From Candidatus Parcubacteria bacterium (GTDB taxonomy: Bacteria > Patescibacteriota > Minisyncoccia > Minisyncoccales > JAGOPM01), in NCBI GenBank assembly GCA_017991975.1, contig JAGOPM010000003.1, forward strand, positions 1 through 38,214: a stretch of DNA of 38,214 bases, given 5' to 3'. The translations under genes and the position numbers were made by a program. Shown here one piece after another: positions 7,685 through 16,465 of this stretch. Under the pieces are notes generated by a model. The model was not told the origin of the DNA. It saw only the letters and a program-made list of their open reading frames with translations, and did not search any database. The number at the start of each line of letters is the position of its first letter. Within the stretch, counting starts at the first letter, position 1.

Positions 7685-8890
7685 TTACATCTTTATTGTT
7701 TTAAATTTTTTGCGGAAAATAGCAACTTTTTTAGCAATATCTTTTTTATTCTTTTTATCTATTAAAGCCATTTTAAAAAATGAGGCAATTTGTTTAAAAT
7801 GGATTTCTTTAAAACCTAAACGCGTCATTTCTTGCACGCCCAAACGCAATCCTCCCGGGTTTAGGGCGCTTTGATCTCCTGGAATCATATTTTTATTGCA
7901 AATAATATTGCAATCTTCTAATATTTGGGCGCAAACAGCTCCACCGCCTTGCTTTACAACATCAAGCAAAACTTGATGAGTTTGAGTAAACCCTTTTTCT
8001 TTATATAAAACATTAAAACCTGCCTTATCTAATTCTTTTGCAAATGCTTTAGCATTTTTCACAACTTGTATTCCATATCTTTTGCCATTTTTCTGAAATT
8101 CTTTTAAAGCAATATACAAGGCGGGAACATGATGAATATGATGGCTTGATAAAATTCCTGGAAAAACTCTTTTGGCAATATTTTTTATTTCATCATCATT
8201 TAAATTTCCAATAATTATCCCTCCTGGAGGTCCTGGAAATGTTTTATGAGTGCTGGCAAGCAAAATATCAGCTCCCAAATCAAGAGGGTTTTGAAAAACT
8301 TTTGCCAATATCAATCCAAAAACATGAGCGCCATCATAAATAACTTTTGTTCCAATTTTCTTACACAATACTGATAATTCTTTTACTGGTTGTTCAAAAA
8401 CAATTACTGATCCGCCTAAAATTATTCCCGCTGGTTTTAATTTTTCTATCATTGATTTTGCGCGAGGCAAATCAATAGTTCCATCTGGACTTATTGGCAA
8501 ATGTTCTACGTTCAAACCTGATAATCCTGCCGCCCCAATTTTTTCATGCGATATATGCGACCCACCCGTTAAACCTAAAGTTAAAATAGTGTCTCCTCTT
8601 TTGAATAGTCCTGAAAAAACGGCTAAATTTGCCACCGCGCCAGATATTGGTCTAACATCAACAAAATTTGCCTTAAATTCCTTTTTAAATGCCTCTGCGC
8701 AAAGAGTTTCCATTTGATCAAAGTATTTCAACCCTTGATAAAAACGCTTGCCTGGAAGGCCTTCTGCGTACCTTCCCATCAAATCAGAATTGTATGCATC
8801 TCTTACTGTTTTTGAAATCAAATTTTCAGAAGCAATAAGATTAATACATTCGCTTCTCCATTTTTCGTGTTTTTTTAATAATTCCTTCAT
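7685..8890 (-). CDS. glyA: Serine hydroxymethyltransferase
   Basis: 401 residues, slightly shorter than the usual 410-430. The enzyme converts serine and THF to glycine and 5,10-methylene-THF with PLP. The N-terminal segment S-E-N-L-I-S, G-R-Y-A-E-G and the R-F-Y-Q-G loop (49-53), D-G-A-H (186-189) and the PLP lysine in S-T-H-K-T (Lys216) are intact, as is the late N-P-G-G-L-R-L-G (Arg349) carboxylate-binding region. The motif wording differs from E. coli GlyA (Y-D-G-A-H for V-D-M-A-H), so this is a divergent branch. Its ATG overlaps the thyX-like stop by four bases, implying translational coupling. The product feeds methylene-THF to that enzyme. Confidence 0.93.
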   Translation of the reverse strand: MKELLKKHEKWRSECINLIASENLISKTVRDAYNSDLMGRYAEGLPGKRFYQGLKYFDQMETLCAEAFKKEFKANFVDVRPISGAVANLAVFSGLFKRGDTILTLGLTGGSHISHEKIGAAGLSGLNVEHLPISPDGTIDLPRAKSMIEKLKPAGIILGGSVIVFEQPVKELSVLCKKIGTKVIYDGAHVFGLILAKVFQNPLDLGADILLASTHKTFPGPPGGIIIGNLNDDEIKNIAKRVFPGILSSHHIHHVPALYIALKEFQKNGKRYGIQVVKNAKAFAKELDKAGFNVLYKEKGFTQTHQVLLDVVKQGGGAVCAQILEDCNIICNKNMIPGDQSALNPGGLRLGVQEMTRLGFKEIHFKQIASFFKMALIDKKNKKDIAKKVAIFRKKFKTIKM

Positions 8891-10500
8891 TTGCCTAAAT
8901 TTTTAAGTTTATTTTGATATTCAGAGAAGAGTTCTTCCTGCATTGCCTTATGATATTGTTCATTATATCTTTTATTGGCAAAAGTACTGGCAATAGGACA
9001 AAATTTTTGTTCAGGACAGAATCCGACAATTTTGCATTTTGGAATAATAAATTTTGCCAACCAAATATATCCTTTCTGTTTTAGCAATTCTTTTATCTGA
9101 CAAACTTCATCCCAAGCAACGCGCCTTAATTCTTCTTCAGCCGTAGAGCAAATCCTTAGCGGATAATAACCAGTTATAAAATTATATAAATCATATGTCT
9201 GCAATATATCTAATTTCACTCCACGAGGAATCAGAAATATAGCATCATTCGGCTTTATTTTTAATTTCAATAATTTGTTGTAGCTTGCGAAAGCTTCTCC
9301 CACTGTTTGCAGATATTTTTGAAGTATATCTTTCTTAGATCTAATAGTCGGAGGAACCGAATAGACTTTTTCTATATCTTTGATCAAATTTATACTTATA
9401 TTCCCTTTATCTATCTGGTTTTTATGTTTTAAAAAAATTTTAGATGATCTATCTACAGCATCATAGATTGATTGAACTGATTGAGGAACTGTTCTATGGC
9501 GTTTTTTATCTCCCCAAACTCTCCACGGAACGCAAGATAATACTTTAAAGCTCATCACTGAATTATAATCGCGCACTATATCTTGCCTTAATTCAAGAAG
9601 CTGCTTCCAATTCTTTTTCGTTTTAGCCAGGTTACCCATTGTGATATCCGATAATTTTCCTAAAACAAGCATCTGTTTGCGCAAACCAGTAGATGGAATT
9701 ATATGCAAATCAAAAACTTTGCTTTTAACTCCATTAGTTTTATATACTCGTTTTAATTCAACGGCTAAATTCGGTTTTTTGGGATTTTTAAAAATATTAG
9801 GGTAAGGATAAAAATTCCTTGGAGCCACTTCTCTAGTAGCATAGAGCAAATCCAATCCACAACGCTTCAATTCTTGTTCTATTTTTTGTATCAAGAGACC
9901 AATCTCTTTAGGCATCCAATCAATTTCGCGTTCATATTCCTTTTTTAAAGCGATAATTGATTCTAAAGGAAGATTTATTATTCCTGTTCCATAAATTCCA
10001 TATTGATAAATTTTGCTCACTTCATCTTTCGGTATTCCAATTCTTAAAAATTCATTAAAAACATCTATAAGTTTTTTAGAAGATTCCAAATAAATCTCTT
10101 TAGCGGCTTTGTTTCTTTCTATATCGCTTGGAATAATAATATCATCGTGGGTAGTGTCAGTCCTTCTGCCCGAAGACATCAAAGATGATGAAAAAATCAT
10201 TCCTGTGACTGCTGAATCAATAAATTTAGTGCCTTGATAAGTAAATGATATCGTTGGAGTAGTAGAAAGCGAAGCATGACCTCTTAAAGCGGATTTTTGC
10301 AATATTGTCTGAGTTTTATCATTCAAACTTTGTCCTTGTTTTTCAATATCAGAAACTAAATCCTTAATAGCTTTTCCTTTAAAAGTGGCTAATGAAGAAA
10401 TAGCTACTACTTGCTGAGGATTAAGCATATCGCCCTGCTTGTCAGTTAAAACAGGATTTACTCCTAAGAATGTTACATTCAAATCCTTTTCTGTTTTCAT
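8887..10500 (-). CDS. thyX: Large two-module ThyX-like thymidylate synthase
   Basis: 537 residues, about twice a usual ThyX. ThyX methylates dUMP to dTMP using methylene-THF, FAD and NADPH. The second half holds the recognisable motif R-H-R-T-V-P-Q-S-V-Q (334-343), a variant of R-H-R-x-x-S-x-N-E-x-S, and the late helix R-I-C-S-T-A-E-E-E-L-R (449-459). The first half has G-H-A-S (74-77) and the S-S-S-L-M-S-S-G-R-R-T-D segment (104-115), which resembles a degenerate second copy of the flavin/dUMP-binding region. Near the C-terminus three cysteines at 489, 495 and 501 (C-x5-C-x5-C) could bind metal. It overlaps dcd upstream and glyA downstream by four bases each. The context strongly supports thymidylate synthesis; catalytic competence is inferred. 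Confidence 0.8.
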   Translation of the reverse strand: MKTEKDLNVTFLGVNPVLTDKQGDMLNPQQVVAISSLATFKGKAIKDLVSDIEKQGQSLNDKTQTILQKSALRGHASLSTTPTISFTYQGTKFIDSAVTGMIFSSSLMSSGRRTDTTHDDIIIPSDIERNKAAKEIYLESSKKLIDVFNEFLRIGIPKDEVSKIYQYGIYGTGIINLPLESIIALKKEYEREIDWMPKEIGLLIQKIEQELKRCGLDLLYATREVAPRNFYPYPNIFKNPKKPNLAVELKRVYKTNGVKSKVFDLHIIPSTGLRKQMLVLGKLSDITMGNLAKTKKNWKQLLELRQDIVRDYNSVMSFKVLSCVPWRVWGDKKRHRTVPQSVQSIYDAVDRSSKIFLKHKNQIDKGNISINLIKDIEKVYSVPPTIRSKKDILQKYLQTVGEAFASYNKLLKLKIKPNDAIFLIPRGVKLDILQTYDLYNFITGYYPLRICSTAEEELRRVAWDEVCQIKELLKQKGYIWLAKFIIPKCKIVGFCPEQKFCPIASTFANKRYNEQYHKAMQEELFSEYQNKLKNLGK

Positions 10501-11078
10501 GGTTTTAAAATATCTTCTTTGTTAAGCTGACTGGCAACAGGAGTATTTTGTCCAGCATATTTATGGTCTTTTTGCAAAGTATAGGGAGTTTCTGCTGGGC
10601 AACTTAAAAGTTCAAAAGTCATAGTGCATATTCTCATTCCTGGATAAAGCATAATAGGCATAGGACCTAAATTTCCAAATTCCAATACAGCGTGTCCAGT
10701 CCACCCAGGATCAAATCTTGCTGCAGTGGAATGAACTACTAAGCCGAGTCTCCCCAATGAGCTTCTTCCATCTAATCTTCCCATCATATTTGCCGGAAGA
10801 GTGATATTTTCTTTTGTTACAGCCAATACAAAATCTTTAGGTTGCATTATAAAAGGCTGATCATCTTTTATTTCTATCGTTTGCATTATGCCTTCAAAAT
10901 CCATTTTTTTACTAGTATCCAGAAAAGCGCATTGAGTCGGTTTAAAAACTTTAAAAAAATTCCCTAAATGCAAATCCAAAGAACAAGGACCTAATTGACT
11001 GCTCCAATCAGGAATAGGATCTATTTTAATTTTCCCTTCTTCAATATGCTGCTTAATATCTTTATCTGATAAAATCAT
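10497..11078 (-). CDS. dcd: dCTP deaminase
   Basis: 193 residues, the normal Dcd length. The enzyme deaminates dCTP to dUTP, the first step towards dUMP for dTMP synthesis. Canonical active-site features are all present: D-G-R-S-S-L-G-R-L-G (103-112), A-A-R-F-D-P-G-W-T-G (119-128) and the catalytic glutamate in V-L-E-F (Glu133). The C-terminal K-Y-A-G-Q lid segment is present too. It is the first gene of the operon dcd-thyX-glyA-NYN. Its TGA stop is shared with the thyX ATG, which also shows that TGA is a stop here. The promoter lies at 11139-11167. Whether it is mono- or bifunctional (with dUTPase activity) cannot be read by eye. Confidence 0.93.
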   Translation of the reverse strand: MILSDKDIKQHIEEGKIKIDPIPDWSSQLGPCSLDLHLGNFFKVFKPTQCAFLDTSKKMDFEGIMQTIEIKDDQPFIMQPKDFVLAVTKENITLPANMMGRLDGRSSLGRLGLVVHSTAARFDPGWTGHAVLEFGNLGPMPIMLYPGMRICTMTFELLSCPAETPYTLQKDHKYAGQNTPVASQLNKEDILKP

Positions 11079-11098
11079 ATTTTTTATTTAAAATTAAA

Positions 11099-11132
11099 AA
11101 TATTTTCAAAGATGCTTTATCGCGAAAATATT
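11099..11132 (-). promoter_or_regulatory. Inverted repeat in the dcd operon leader
   Basis: AATATTTTC (11099-11107) and GAAAATATT (11124-11132) are perfect inverted 9-mers separated by 16 bases, lying between the predicted RNA start and the dcd ATG. It could be an operator or a leader hairpin. It does not match the NrdR box as I know it. Confidence 0.35.
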
Positions 11133-11138
11133 ATGTTT

Positions 11139-11167
11139 ATTCTACCAATTTTTATTTGTTTTATCAA
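11139..11167 (-). promoter_or_regulatory. Promoter of the dcd-thyX-glyA-NYN operon
   Basis: On the minus strand TTGATA (11162-11167), 17 bases and TAGAAT (11139-11144) are present, with TG one base before the -10. The -35 overlaps the T tract of the rplK terminator. The leader would be about 55 bases. Confidence 0.65.
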
Positions 11168-11195
11168 AAAACCCTCGCTTTGCAGCGAGGGTTTT
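11168..11195 (-). terminator. Rho-independent terminator of secE-nusG-rplK
   Basis: A 12-bp stem (11168-11179 with 11184-11195, core CCCTCGCT/AGCGAGGG) has a 4-base loop and is followed on the minus strand by T residues. It lies 11 bases past the rplK stop and ends the operon before any rplA. Confidence 0.9.
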
Positions 11196-11205
11196 AAAAA
11201 CATAA

Positions 11206-11631
11206 TCAATCAATAATGTCAATTCCCATATTTTTAGCAGTTCCTGCTAAAATATTCATGGCATGCTCTACATCGTTTGCATTGAGGTCTGCCATTTTTT
11301 GCTGGGCAATTTCCCTTAATTTGGCTTTAGTAATCTTTCCAGCTTTGCTTTTATTCGGCTTTCCAGAACCTTTTTCAATTCCAGCAGCTTTCTTGATTAA
11401 TGCTGAAGCAACAGGCTGTCTTAATATGAAGTCATAACTTCTATCTTCATAAACAGTAATAACCGCAGGGATTCTGAAACCCATTTTATCTCTTGTCGCA
11501 TCATTAAATTTTTTACAAAATTCAGCGATGTTTATACCATGCTGCGCTAATGATGGACCGATAGGTGGAGCAGGAGTTGCCTGCCCTGCCATAATCTGTA
11601 TTTTGACTAATGCTTTTACTTTTTTTGCCAT
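11206..11631 (-). CDS. rplK: 50S ribosomal protein L11 (uL11)
   Basis: 141 residues, the standard length. The N-terminal domain has the [18 protein letters not shown] signature that contacts factors at the GTPase-associated centre. The C-terminal rRNA-binding domain has K-A-G-K-I-T and the final A-G-T-A-K-N-M-G-I. It lies eight bases after nusG in the secE-nusG-rplK operon. The usual next gene, rplA, is absent because a strong terminator follows directly. Confidence 0.98.
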   Translation of the reverse strand: MAKKVKALVKIQIMAGQATPAPPIGPSLAQHGINIAEFCKKFNDATRDKMGFRIPAVITVYEDRSYDFILRQPVASALIKKAAGIEKGSGKPNKSKAGKITKAKLREIAQQKMADLNANDVEHAMNILAGTAKNMGIDIID

Positions 11632-11639
11632 ATTATTTA

Positions 11640-12188
11640 TTATGAGGTCTTCTTAACCTGGAGAGTATCCAATTCAACCGGAGTATCTCTTCCGAAAAGA
11701 TTGACCAATCCTTTTATTTTTCCGTGTGTTTTATCAATTTCAGAAACTTTTGCATCATGGTCCTTGAATGGACCATCAGTAATCTTGATTCTGTCTCCAA
11801 CTTTCAAATCCATATTATATTCAGGAGCTTCCTGGCTCATTCTGCTCATCAAATTATTAATTTCTTCTGGAGAAACAGGAACTGGAGTTGTCGAAGAACC
11901 CACGAATCCAGTTACATTAGGAGTGTTTCTTACAACATACCAAGAATCATCAGTAACAGTCATTTCTACTAAAACATATCCTGGATATATTTTTTCTTCT
12001 ATCTCTTTGCGTTTTCCGTTTCTAATCTTTATTTTTTTCTCTTTAGGAACAATTACATTGAAAATTTTATCTTCCATGCCGAGATTTTCAACTCTCTGCA
12101 TCAAAGATTTGGCCACAGCTTCTTCATAACCTGAATAAGTGTGGATGACATACCAATTTTTACCTTTTGCTGGCTCTTGTTTTGACAT
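11640..12188 (-). CDS. nusG: Transcription termination/antitermination factor NusG
   Basis: 182 residues, typical of NusG. The NGN domain starts [11 protein letters not shown] and includes P-G-Y-V-L-V-E-M (the RNA polymerase clamp-contacting region) and [12 protein letters not shown]. The C-terminal KOW domain (about 126-180) has [13 protein letters not shown], which in other bacteria binds NusE or Rho. It sits between secE (12-base gap) and rplK (8-base gap) in the usual order. Confidence 0.98.
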   Translation of the reverse strand: MSKQEPAKGKNWYVIHTYSGYEEAVAKSLMQRVENLGMEDKIFNVIVPKEKKIKIRNGKRKEIEEKIYPGYVLVEMTVTDDSWYVVRNTPNVTGFVGSSTTPVPVSPEEINNLMSRMSQEAPEYNMDLKVGDRIKITDGPFKDHDAKVSEIDKTHGKIKGLVNLFGRDTPVELDTLQVKKTS

Positions 12189-12200
12189 AAAAATAAATTA

Positions 12201-12392
12201 TTAAAAATTAAAAAACTTTTTAATAATCGTATATATAGAATCAAATCCTCCCAAAATCAAGGCGGTAACAGCCGATCCTACTATTACTATTACAGTATAT
12301 TTCTTAAGCTCTTTTTTCGTCGGCCAAGATGTCATTCCTAATTCTGTTATGACTTCCCTTATGTAATTTGAGAATCTATTTATAAAATCCAT
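12201..12392 (-). CDS. secE: Preprotein translocase subunit SecE
   Basis: 63 residues, the short single-helix form. The amphipathic E-V-I-T-E-L-G-M-T-S-W-P-T-K-K-E-L segment (14-30) is the SecE signature contacting SecY, followed by one transmembrane helix at about 33-53. As part of SecYEG it would export the many signal-peptide proteins encoded further along this window. It is first in the secE-nusG-rplK operon; AGGGG about 11 bases upstream may serve as ribosome binding site. Confidence 0.96.
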   Translation of the reverse strand: MDFINRFSNYIREVITELGMTSWPTKKELKKYTVIVIVGSAVTALILGGFDSIYTIIKKFFNF

Positions 12393-12423
12393 ATTTAAAA
12401 ACGCCCCTTAACAGGCTTAACTT

Positions 12424-12452
12424 AATTTACAGGAAAAAACGATATTTGTCAA
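12424..12452 (-). promoter_or_regulatory. Promoter of secE-nusG-rplK
   Basis: On the minus strand TTGACA (12447-12452), 17 bases and TAAATT (12424-12429) are present. The leader would be about 25 bases. Confidence 0.7.
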
Positions 12453-12495
12453 TTTATATCTTAATTATAGAAATAAATAATTGGAAACTAAAATC

Positions 12496-12510
12496 ATTGA
12501 TTGAATCAAT
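12496..12510. repeat. 15-bp palindrome downstream of gyrB
   Basis: ATTGATT-G-AATCAAT lies 13 bases beyond the gyrB stop. It has no T tract, so it is not a convincing terminator. No other terminator is visible before the secE promoter. Confidence 0.4.
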
Positions 12511-12522
12511 CTCTTAATACCA

Positions 12523-14430
12523 TTAAATATCAAGATTTTTGACATTTTTCGCCTCTGTCTGGATAAATTTTTTCCTCGGTCCTACTTCCTCTCCCATTAA
12601 AATATCAAATATCTTATCAGCTTCCTGGGCATCATCTACAGTCACTTTTAAAAGCGCCCTGTTTCCTGGATCCATTGTTGTTTCCCAAAGCTGATCAGGA
12701 TTCATCTCTCCCAAACCTTTATATCGTTGAATACTTATTCCTCTTTCTCCTTTTAACGAATCTAAAATTTCAACTTTATCAGCATCTGTATATGCATATT
12801 CAACTCTATTAGCAGCTTTAATTTTGAACAATGGCGGCTGAGCTATGTAAATATGGCCTGCTTTAATCAATTCAGGAAAATATCTATAGAAAAAAGTAAG
12901 AAGCAAAGTCCTGATATGAGCTCCATCGACATCAGCATCAGTCATAATGATTATCCTGTGATATCTTAATTTTTCAATATTAAAATCTTGACCTATTGAT
13001 GTCCCCATCGCCACAACTAATGATTTAACTTCTTTGTTTGCTAACATCTTATCCAATCTTACCTTTTCAACATTAAGAATTTTTCCTCTTAAAGGCAAAA
13101 TTGCCTGGAATCTTCTATCTCTTCCCATTTTTGCCGAACCGCCTGCAGAATCTCCCTCGACTATATATAATTCCGACTCTTCAGGATTTCGAGAAGAGCA
13201 ATCAACTAATTTTCCAGGTAAGCTTAATCCTTCTAAAACTCCTTTCCTTAAAATCGTTTCCCTAGCTGCCTTTGCTGCGTTCTTAGCTCTTACCGATAGA
13301 AGACAATTTTCAATAATTTCTTTGGCATCTTGAGGATTTCTCTCCAAAAAATCAGCTAAAGCATCGCCCATAACTGATTCTACTGCTGCTTTGGCTTCTA
13401 CATTTCCTAATTTTGATTTTGTTTGTCCTTCAAATTGCGGACCTGAAATTTTTATCGAAACAACTCCGTTAAATCCTTCTCTGATATCATCTCCTGAAAA
13501 ATTTTGATCCTTTTCTTTCAAAAATCCATTTTTTCGAGCATAATCATTCAAAACTCTAGTCAACGAAGTTCTTAATCCAGAAAGATGCGTGCCTCCTTCT
13601 GGAGTATTAATATTATTGGCATAGCTTTCTTCATAACATTCCCTCTCCTTGGAATATTGGAAAGCAACTTCAACCATAATATCATCTTTAGTTCCGGAAG
13701 TATAAAAAATTTCTCTCTGCAATACATCTTTACCTTCTAAAAGATATTTCAGATACGATTTTAACCCTCCTTGGAAATAAAAATTATAAATATTATTTTT
13801 TCCATCTCTTTTATCATAAAATGTCACTCTTATCGATCCGGTCAAATAAGCCTGTCTTCTCAAATGATTCAAAATCTTTTTTTCATCAAATTTAATTTCT
13901 TTAAAAATTTCTTCGTCAGCTAAAAATGTAATTGTTGTTCCTGTTTCTTTGCATTTTTCTAATCTCTTAACACTAGCGACAGGTTTTCCTATTTTATATT
14001 CCTGCATCCATTTATAACCATCTCTACAAACTTCAGCTTTCATATATTTTGAAAGCGCGCAAACAACAGAAACTCCCACCCCGTGCAAACCTCCTGAAAC
14101 TTTATAAGCCTTGTTTTCGAATTTTCCTCCAGCATGCAATGTTGTTAATACTGTGTCCAAGGCTGATTTTTTTGTCTTTGGATGAATATCGACAGGGATT
14201 CCTCTTCCATTATCAAAAACACTCACTTTATTATCTGGAAGAAGCGAAACAATGATATGATTGGCATATCCTTGCATTGCCTCATCAATCGAATTGTCTA
14301 CTACTTCCCAAATCAAATGATGCAATCCTTCTGGTCCAGTAGAACCAATATACATTCCAGGCCTCATTCTAACAGGCTCTAATCCTTTTAAAACTTGTAT
14401 GTCTTTTGCTGAATATTCTTGTTGTGCCAT
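12523..14430 (-). CDS. gyrB: DNA gyrase subunit B
   Basis: 635 residues. The GHKL ATPase domain has E-V-V-D-N-S-I-D-E (42-50), D-N-G-R-G-I-P-V (73-80) and the G-G-L-H-G-V-G lid (113-119). The transducer domain follows, then the Toprim domain with E-G-D-S-A-G-G, P-L-R-G-K-I-L and D-A-D-V-D-G-A-H-I. The C-terminus has the conserved Q-R-Y-K-G-L-G-E-M segment. It forms half of the type II topoisomerase that introduces negative supercoils; gyrA is not in the window. It starts four bases after the pheT stop and appears to be the last gene of pheS-pheT-gyrB, an uncommon partnership. ParE is a less likely alternative. Confidence 0.92.
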   Translation of the reverse strand: MAQQEYSAKDIQVLKGLEPVRMRPGMYIGSTGPEGLHHLIWEVVDNSIDEAMQGYANHIIVSLLPDNKVSVFDNGRGIPVDIHPKTKKSALDTVLTTLHAGGKFENKAYKVSGGLHGVGVSVVCALSKYMKAEVCRDGYKWMQEYKIGKPVASVKRLEKCKETGTTITFLADEEIFKEIKFDEKKILNHLRRQAYLTGSIRVTFYDKRDGKNNIYNFYFQGGLKSYLKYLLEGKDVLQREIFYTSGTKDDIMVEVAFQYSKERECYEESYANNINTPEGGTHLSGLRTSLTRVLNDYARKNGFLKEKDQNFSGDDIREGFNGVVSIKISGPQFEGQTKSKLGNVEAKAAVESVMGDALADFLERNPQDAKEIIENCLLSVRAKNAAKAARETILRKGVLEGLSLPGKLVDCSSRNPEESELYIVEGDSAGGSAKMGRDRRFQAILPLRGKILNVEKVRLDKMLANKEVKSLVVAMGTSIGQDFNIEKLRYHRIIIMTDADVDGAHIRTLLLTFFYRYFPELIKAGHIYIAQPPLFKIKAANRVEYAYTDADKVEILDSLKGERGISIQRYKGLGEMNPDQLWETTMDPGNRALLKVTVDDAQEADKIFDILMGEEVGPRKKFIQTEAKNVKNLDI

Positions 14431-14434
14431 ATTT

Positions 14435-16456
14435 TTATATTCTTGGTTTCCAATTTTGATTCTTAGATAAAATTTCTATTATTTTTTGCATTATTGGATC
14501 TATTTCTTGGCCTGTTAATGTTTTTTCTTTTGATTGAAAAATAATATGAAAAGCCAAGCTCTTATTTCCATCTTTTTCAAAGATATCAAATAAATCTACA
14601 TCTTTTATCAAATCACTTGCCGTATCATTAATTTTCTGCAAAACATCATCAATCTTCGTATCAAGCGGCACTAATACAGAAATATCTCTTATAATCGCTG
14701 GATATTTAGAAATATCTTCATATTCGTATTCCTGAGTTGCCAAAATTGATAATTTTGAAAAATCAAAATCAAATATGGCTATATCCTGACAAACTATTCC
14801 CATTTTATCCAAAACTGTTTTTTGAGGAATACCTACATATCCGATATCTTCTCCATTTATTTCGATTTTAGCCAATGCATTGCGTTTCCAAATATTACTA
14901 TGCAAATCAATATCTTTATAAAAATAATCAGTTATTCCTAATGATTTTAAAAGATAATCTGCTACTCCTTTTGCTTCATAAAACATATCACTATCTACTT
15001 TATGAGCAATTGCTCCTGAAAGCCTAAGATCTATCACATCATAAATCTTATTTTCATAATTATCTTTATTAAAAACATTCCCTATTTCAAATATTTTTAT
15101 ATCAGAATAATATGGAAGATTGCTTTTTACATTTTTAAATAAATTAATCAAGAGATTCGGTCTTAGATATTGCTGTTCAGAACTCAAAGGATTTAAAATT
15201 TCAATAATATCACTATCTAATAACCCTAATTCTTCTTTATTCTTTTGACTTATAAAAGAATAATTTTGTGTTTCAAAAAAACCTATACCTGAGAGCGCAA
15301 TCCTAACCCTATCTGCCCATAAAATTGCATCATCAATTCTTGGAGCCTCAATAGCGCTAATAGGCGTTTGAGCGTTTATTTTGTCATATCCGTAAGTTCT
15401 TCCGATTTCTTCTATTAAATCTTCTTGAAGATTAATATCAAGCCTCCAAGTCGGTATTTTTACAAATAACGCGCCTTTGATTGTTTTTAAAATAGAAAAT
15501 CCCAAAGATTTCAAGATTGCCAAAATATTCTTCAACGGAATTTCTATTCCCAACAATAATCCAATTTTTTCAATTTCAAGTTTTACAATCTTTGGAGCTG
15601 GTTTATTTTTATAAATATCAATAACTCCTTTAGCTATATTGCCATTTTCTAACAATGATACAAATCTATTTACGGCTAATACAGTCAATTCAGGATCAAT
15701 TTTATGTTCAAATCTTATAGAAGCATCGGTTTTTAAATCAATTTTATTTGATGTTTTTCTAATTCTTGAATATATAAAATTAGCCGATTCTATAGCAATA
15801 TCTCTCGTATTATTATCTACTTCCGCGATTTTTCCTCCTTTTATTCCAGCTAAAGCTAAAATTTTTGCTGGAGATGATATGACCATATCACCTTCATTCA
15901 ATCCATATTCCTTGCCATCTAAAGCTAAAAATTTTTCTTTGGAGGCTAATGATTTTATAATTATCGAATGTTTATCTATTTTGTCTAAATCAAAAACATG
16001 CAAAGGTTGACCCAATTCAATCATTACAAAATTAGCGATATCAACGACATTATTTATCGAATTTAATCCGCAAGTCTGCAAATATTCCTTTATCTTTTTA
16101 TCGCTATTGCTTATTTTAATATTTTTTACAACTTTTACAGTGTATCTTTGGCAATCCTTATCAGAAACTTTAACTTTCAATAAATTATCAACATTAAATT
16201 TCTTATCATCTTTAAACTTTATTTGAGGCATCACTAATGGATATCCTAAAATAGCAGAAATTTCTCTTGCTAACCCAAGATGGGAAAAACAGTCTCCTCT
16301 ATTGGGAAGGATATCAATCGTTATTGCCCAATCGTTTCCTTTTTTCTCCAATCCTTCTATTTCAAAAACATGAGATCCGATCAAATCAGCCAACTTTTTT
16401 GCATCTGGAAGCTTTTTTTGAAAAAATGTTTGAAGTAAATTATATGAAAATACCAT
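14435..16456 (-). CDS. pheT: Phenylalanine-tRNA ligase beta subunit, short form
   Basis: 673 residues, against about 790-800 in E. coli and B. subtilis. The N-terminal B1 helix region (F-S-Y-N-L-L) passes at about residue 40 straight into D-I-L-P-N-R-G-D-C, a motif normally about 150 residues in, so the EMAPII/OB-fold tRNA-binding domain is absent. The B3/B4 editing domain (about 95-275), B5 domain (about 285-360), catalytic-like core and the C-terminal FDX-ACB anticodon-binding domain (about 583-673, P-A-I-I-R-D-I-S-V-L) are present. It pairs with PheS to form the alpha2beta2 enzyme. It begins ten bases after pheS and ends four bases before gyrB. Confidence 0.95.
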   Translation of the reverse strand: MVFSYNLLQTFFQKKLPDAKKLADLIGSHVFEIEGLEKKGNDWAITIDILPNRGDCFSHLGLAREISAILGYPLVMPQIKFKDDKKFNVDNLLKVKVSDKDCQRYTVKVVKNIKISNSDKKIKEYLQTCGLNSINNVVDIANFVMIELGQPLHVFDLDKIDKHSIIIKSLASKEKFLALDGKEYGLNEGDMVISSPAKILALAGIKGGKIAEVDNNTRDIAIESANFIYSRIRKTSNKIDLKTDASIRFEHKIDPELTVLAVNRFVSLLENGNIAKGVIDIYKNKPAPKIVKLEIEKIGLLLGIEIPLKNILAILKSLGFSILKTIKGALFVKIPTWRLDINLQEDLIEEIGRTYGYDKINAQTPISAIEAPRIDDAILWADRVRIALSGIGFFETQNYSFISQKNKEELGLLDSDIIEILNPLSSEQQYLRPNLLINLFKNVKSNLPYYSDIKIFEIGNVFNKDNYENKIYDVIDLRLSGAIAHKVDSDMFYEAKGVADYLLKSLGITDYFYKDIDLHSNIWKRNALAKIEINGEDIGYVGIPQKTVLDKMGIVCQDIAIFDFDFSKLSILATQEYEYEDISKYPAIIRDISVLVPLDTKIDDVLQKINDTASDLIKDVDLFDIFEKDGNKSLAFHIIFQSKEKTLTGQEIDPIMQKIIEILSKNQNWKPRI

Positions 16457-16465
16457 ACATTAAAA

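Noticed and set aside
12496-12510. gyrB terminator
   Set aside because: The 15-bp palindrome has a one-base centre and no T tract, so it does not make a credible Rho-independent terminator.
13034-13333. Plus-strand frames of 60-140 codons opposite gyrB, nusG, pheT, gene A and others
   Set aside because: All lie antisense to well-recognised genes, lack ribosome binding sites or recognisable domains, and are expected by chance.
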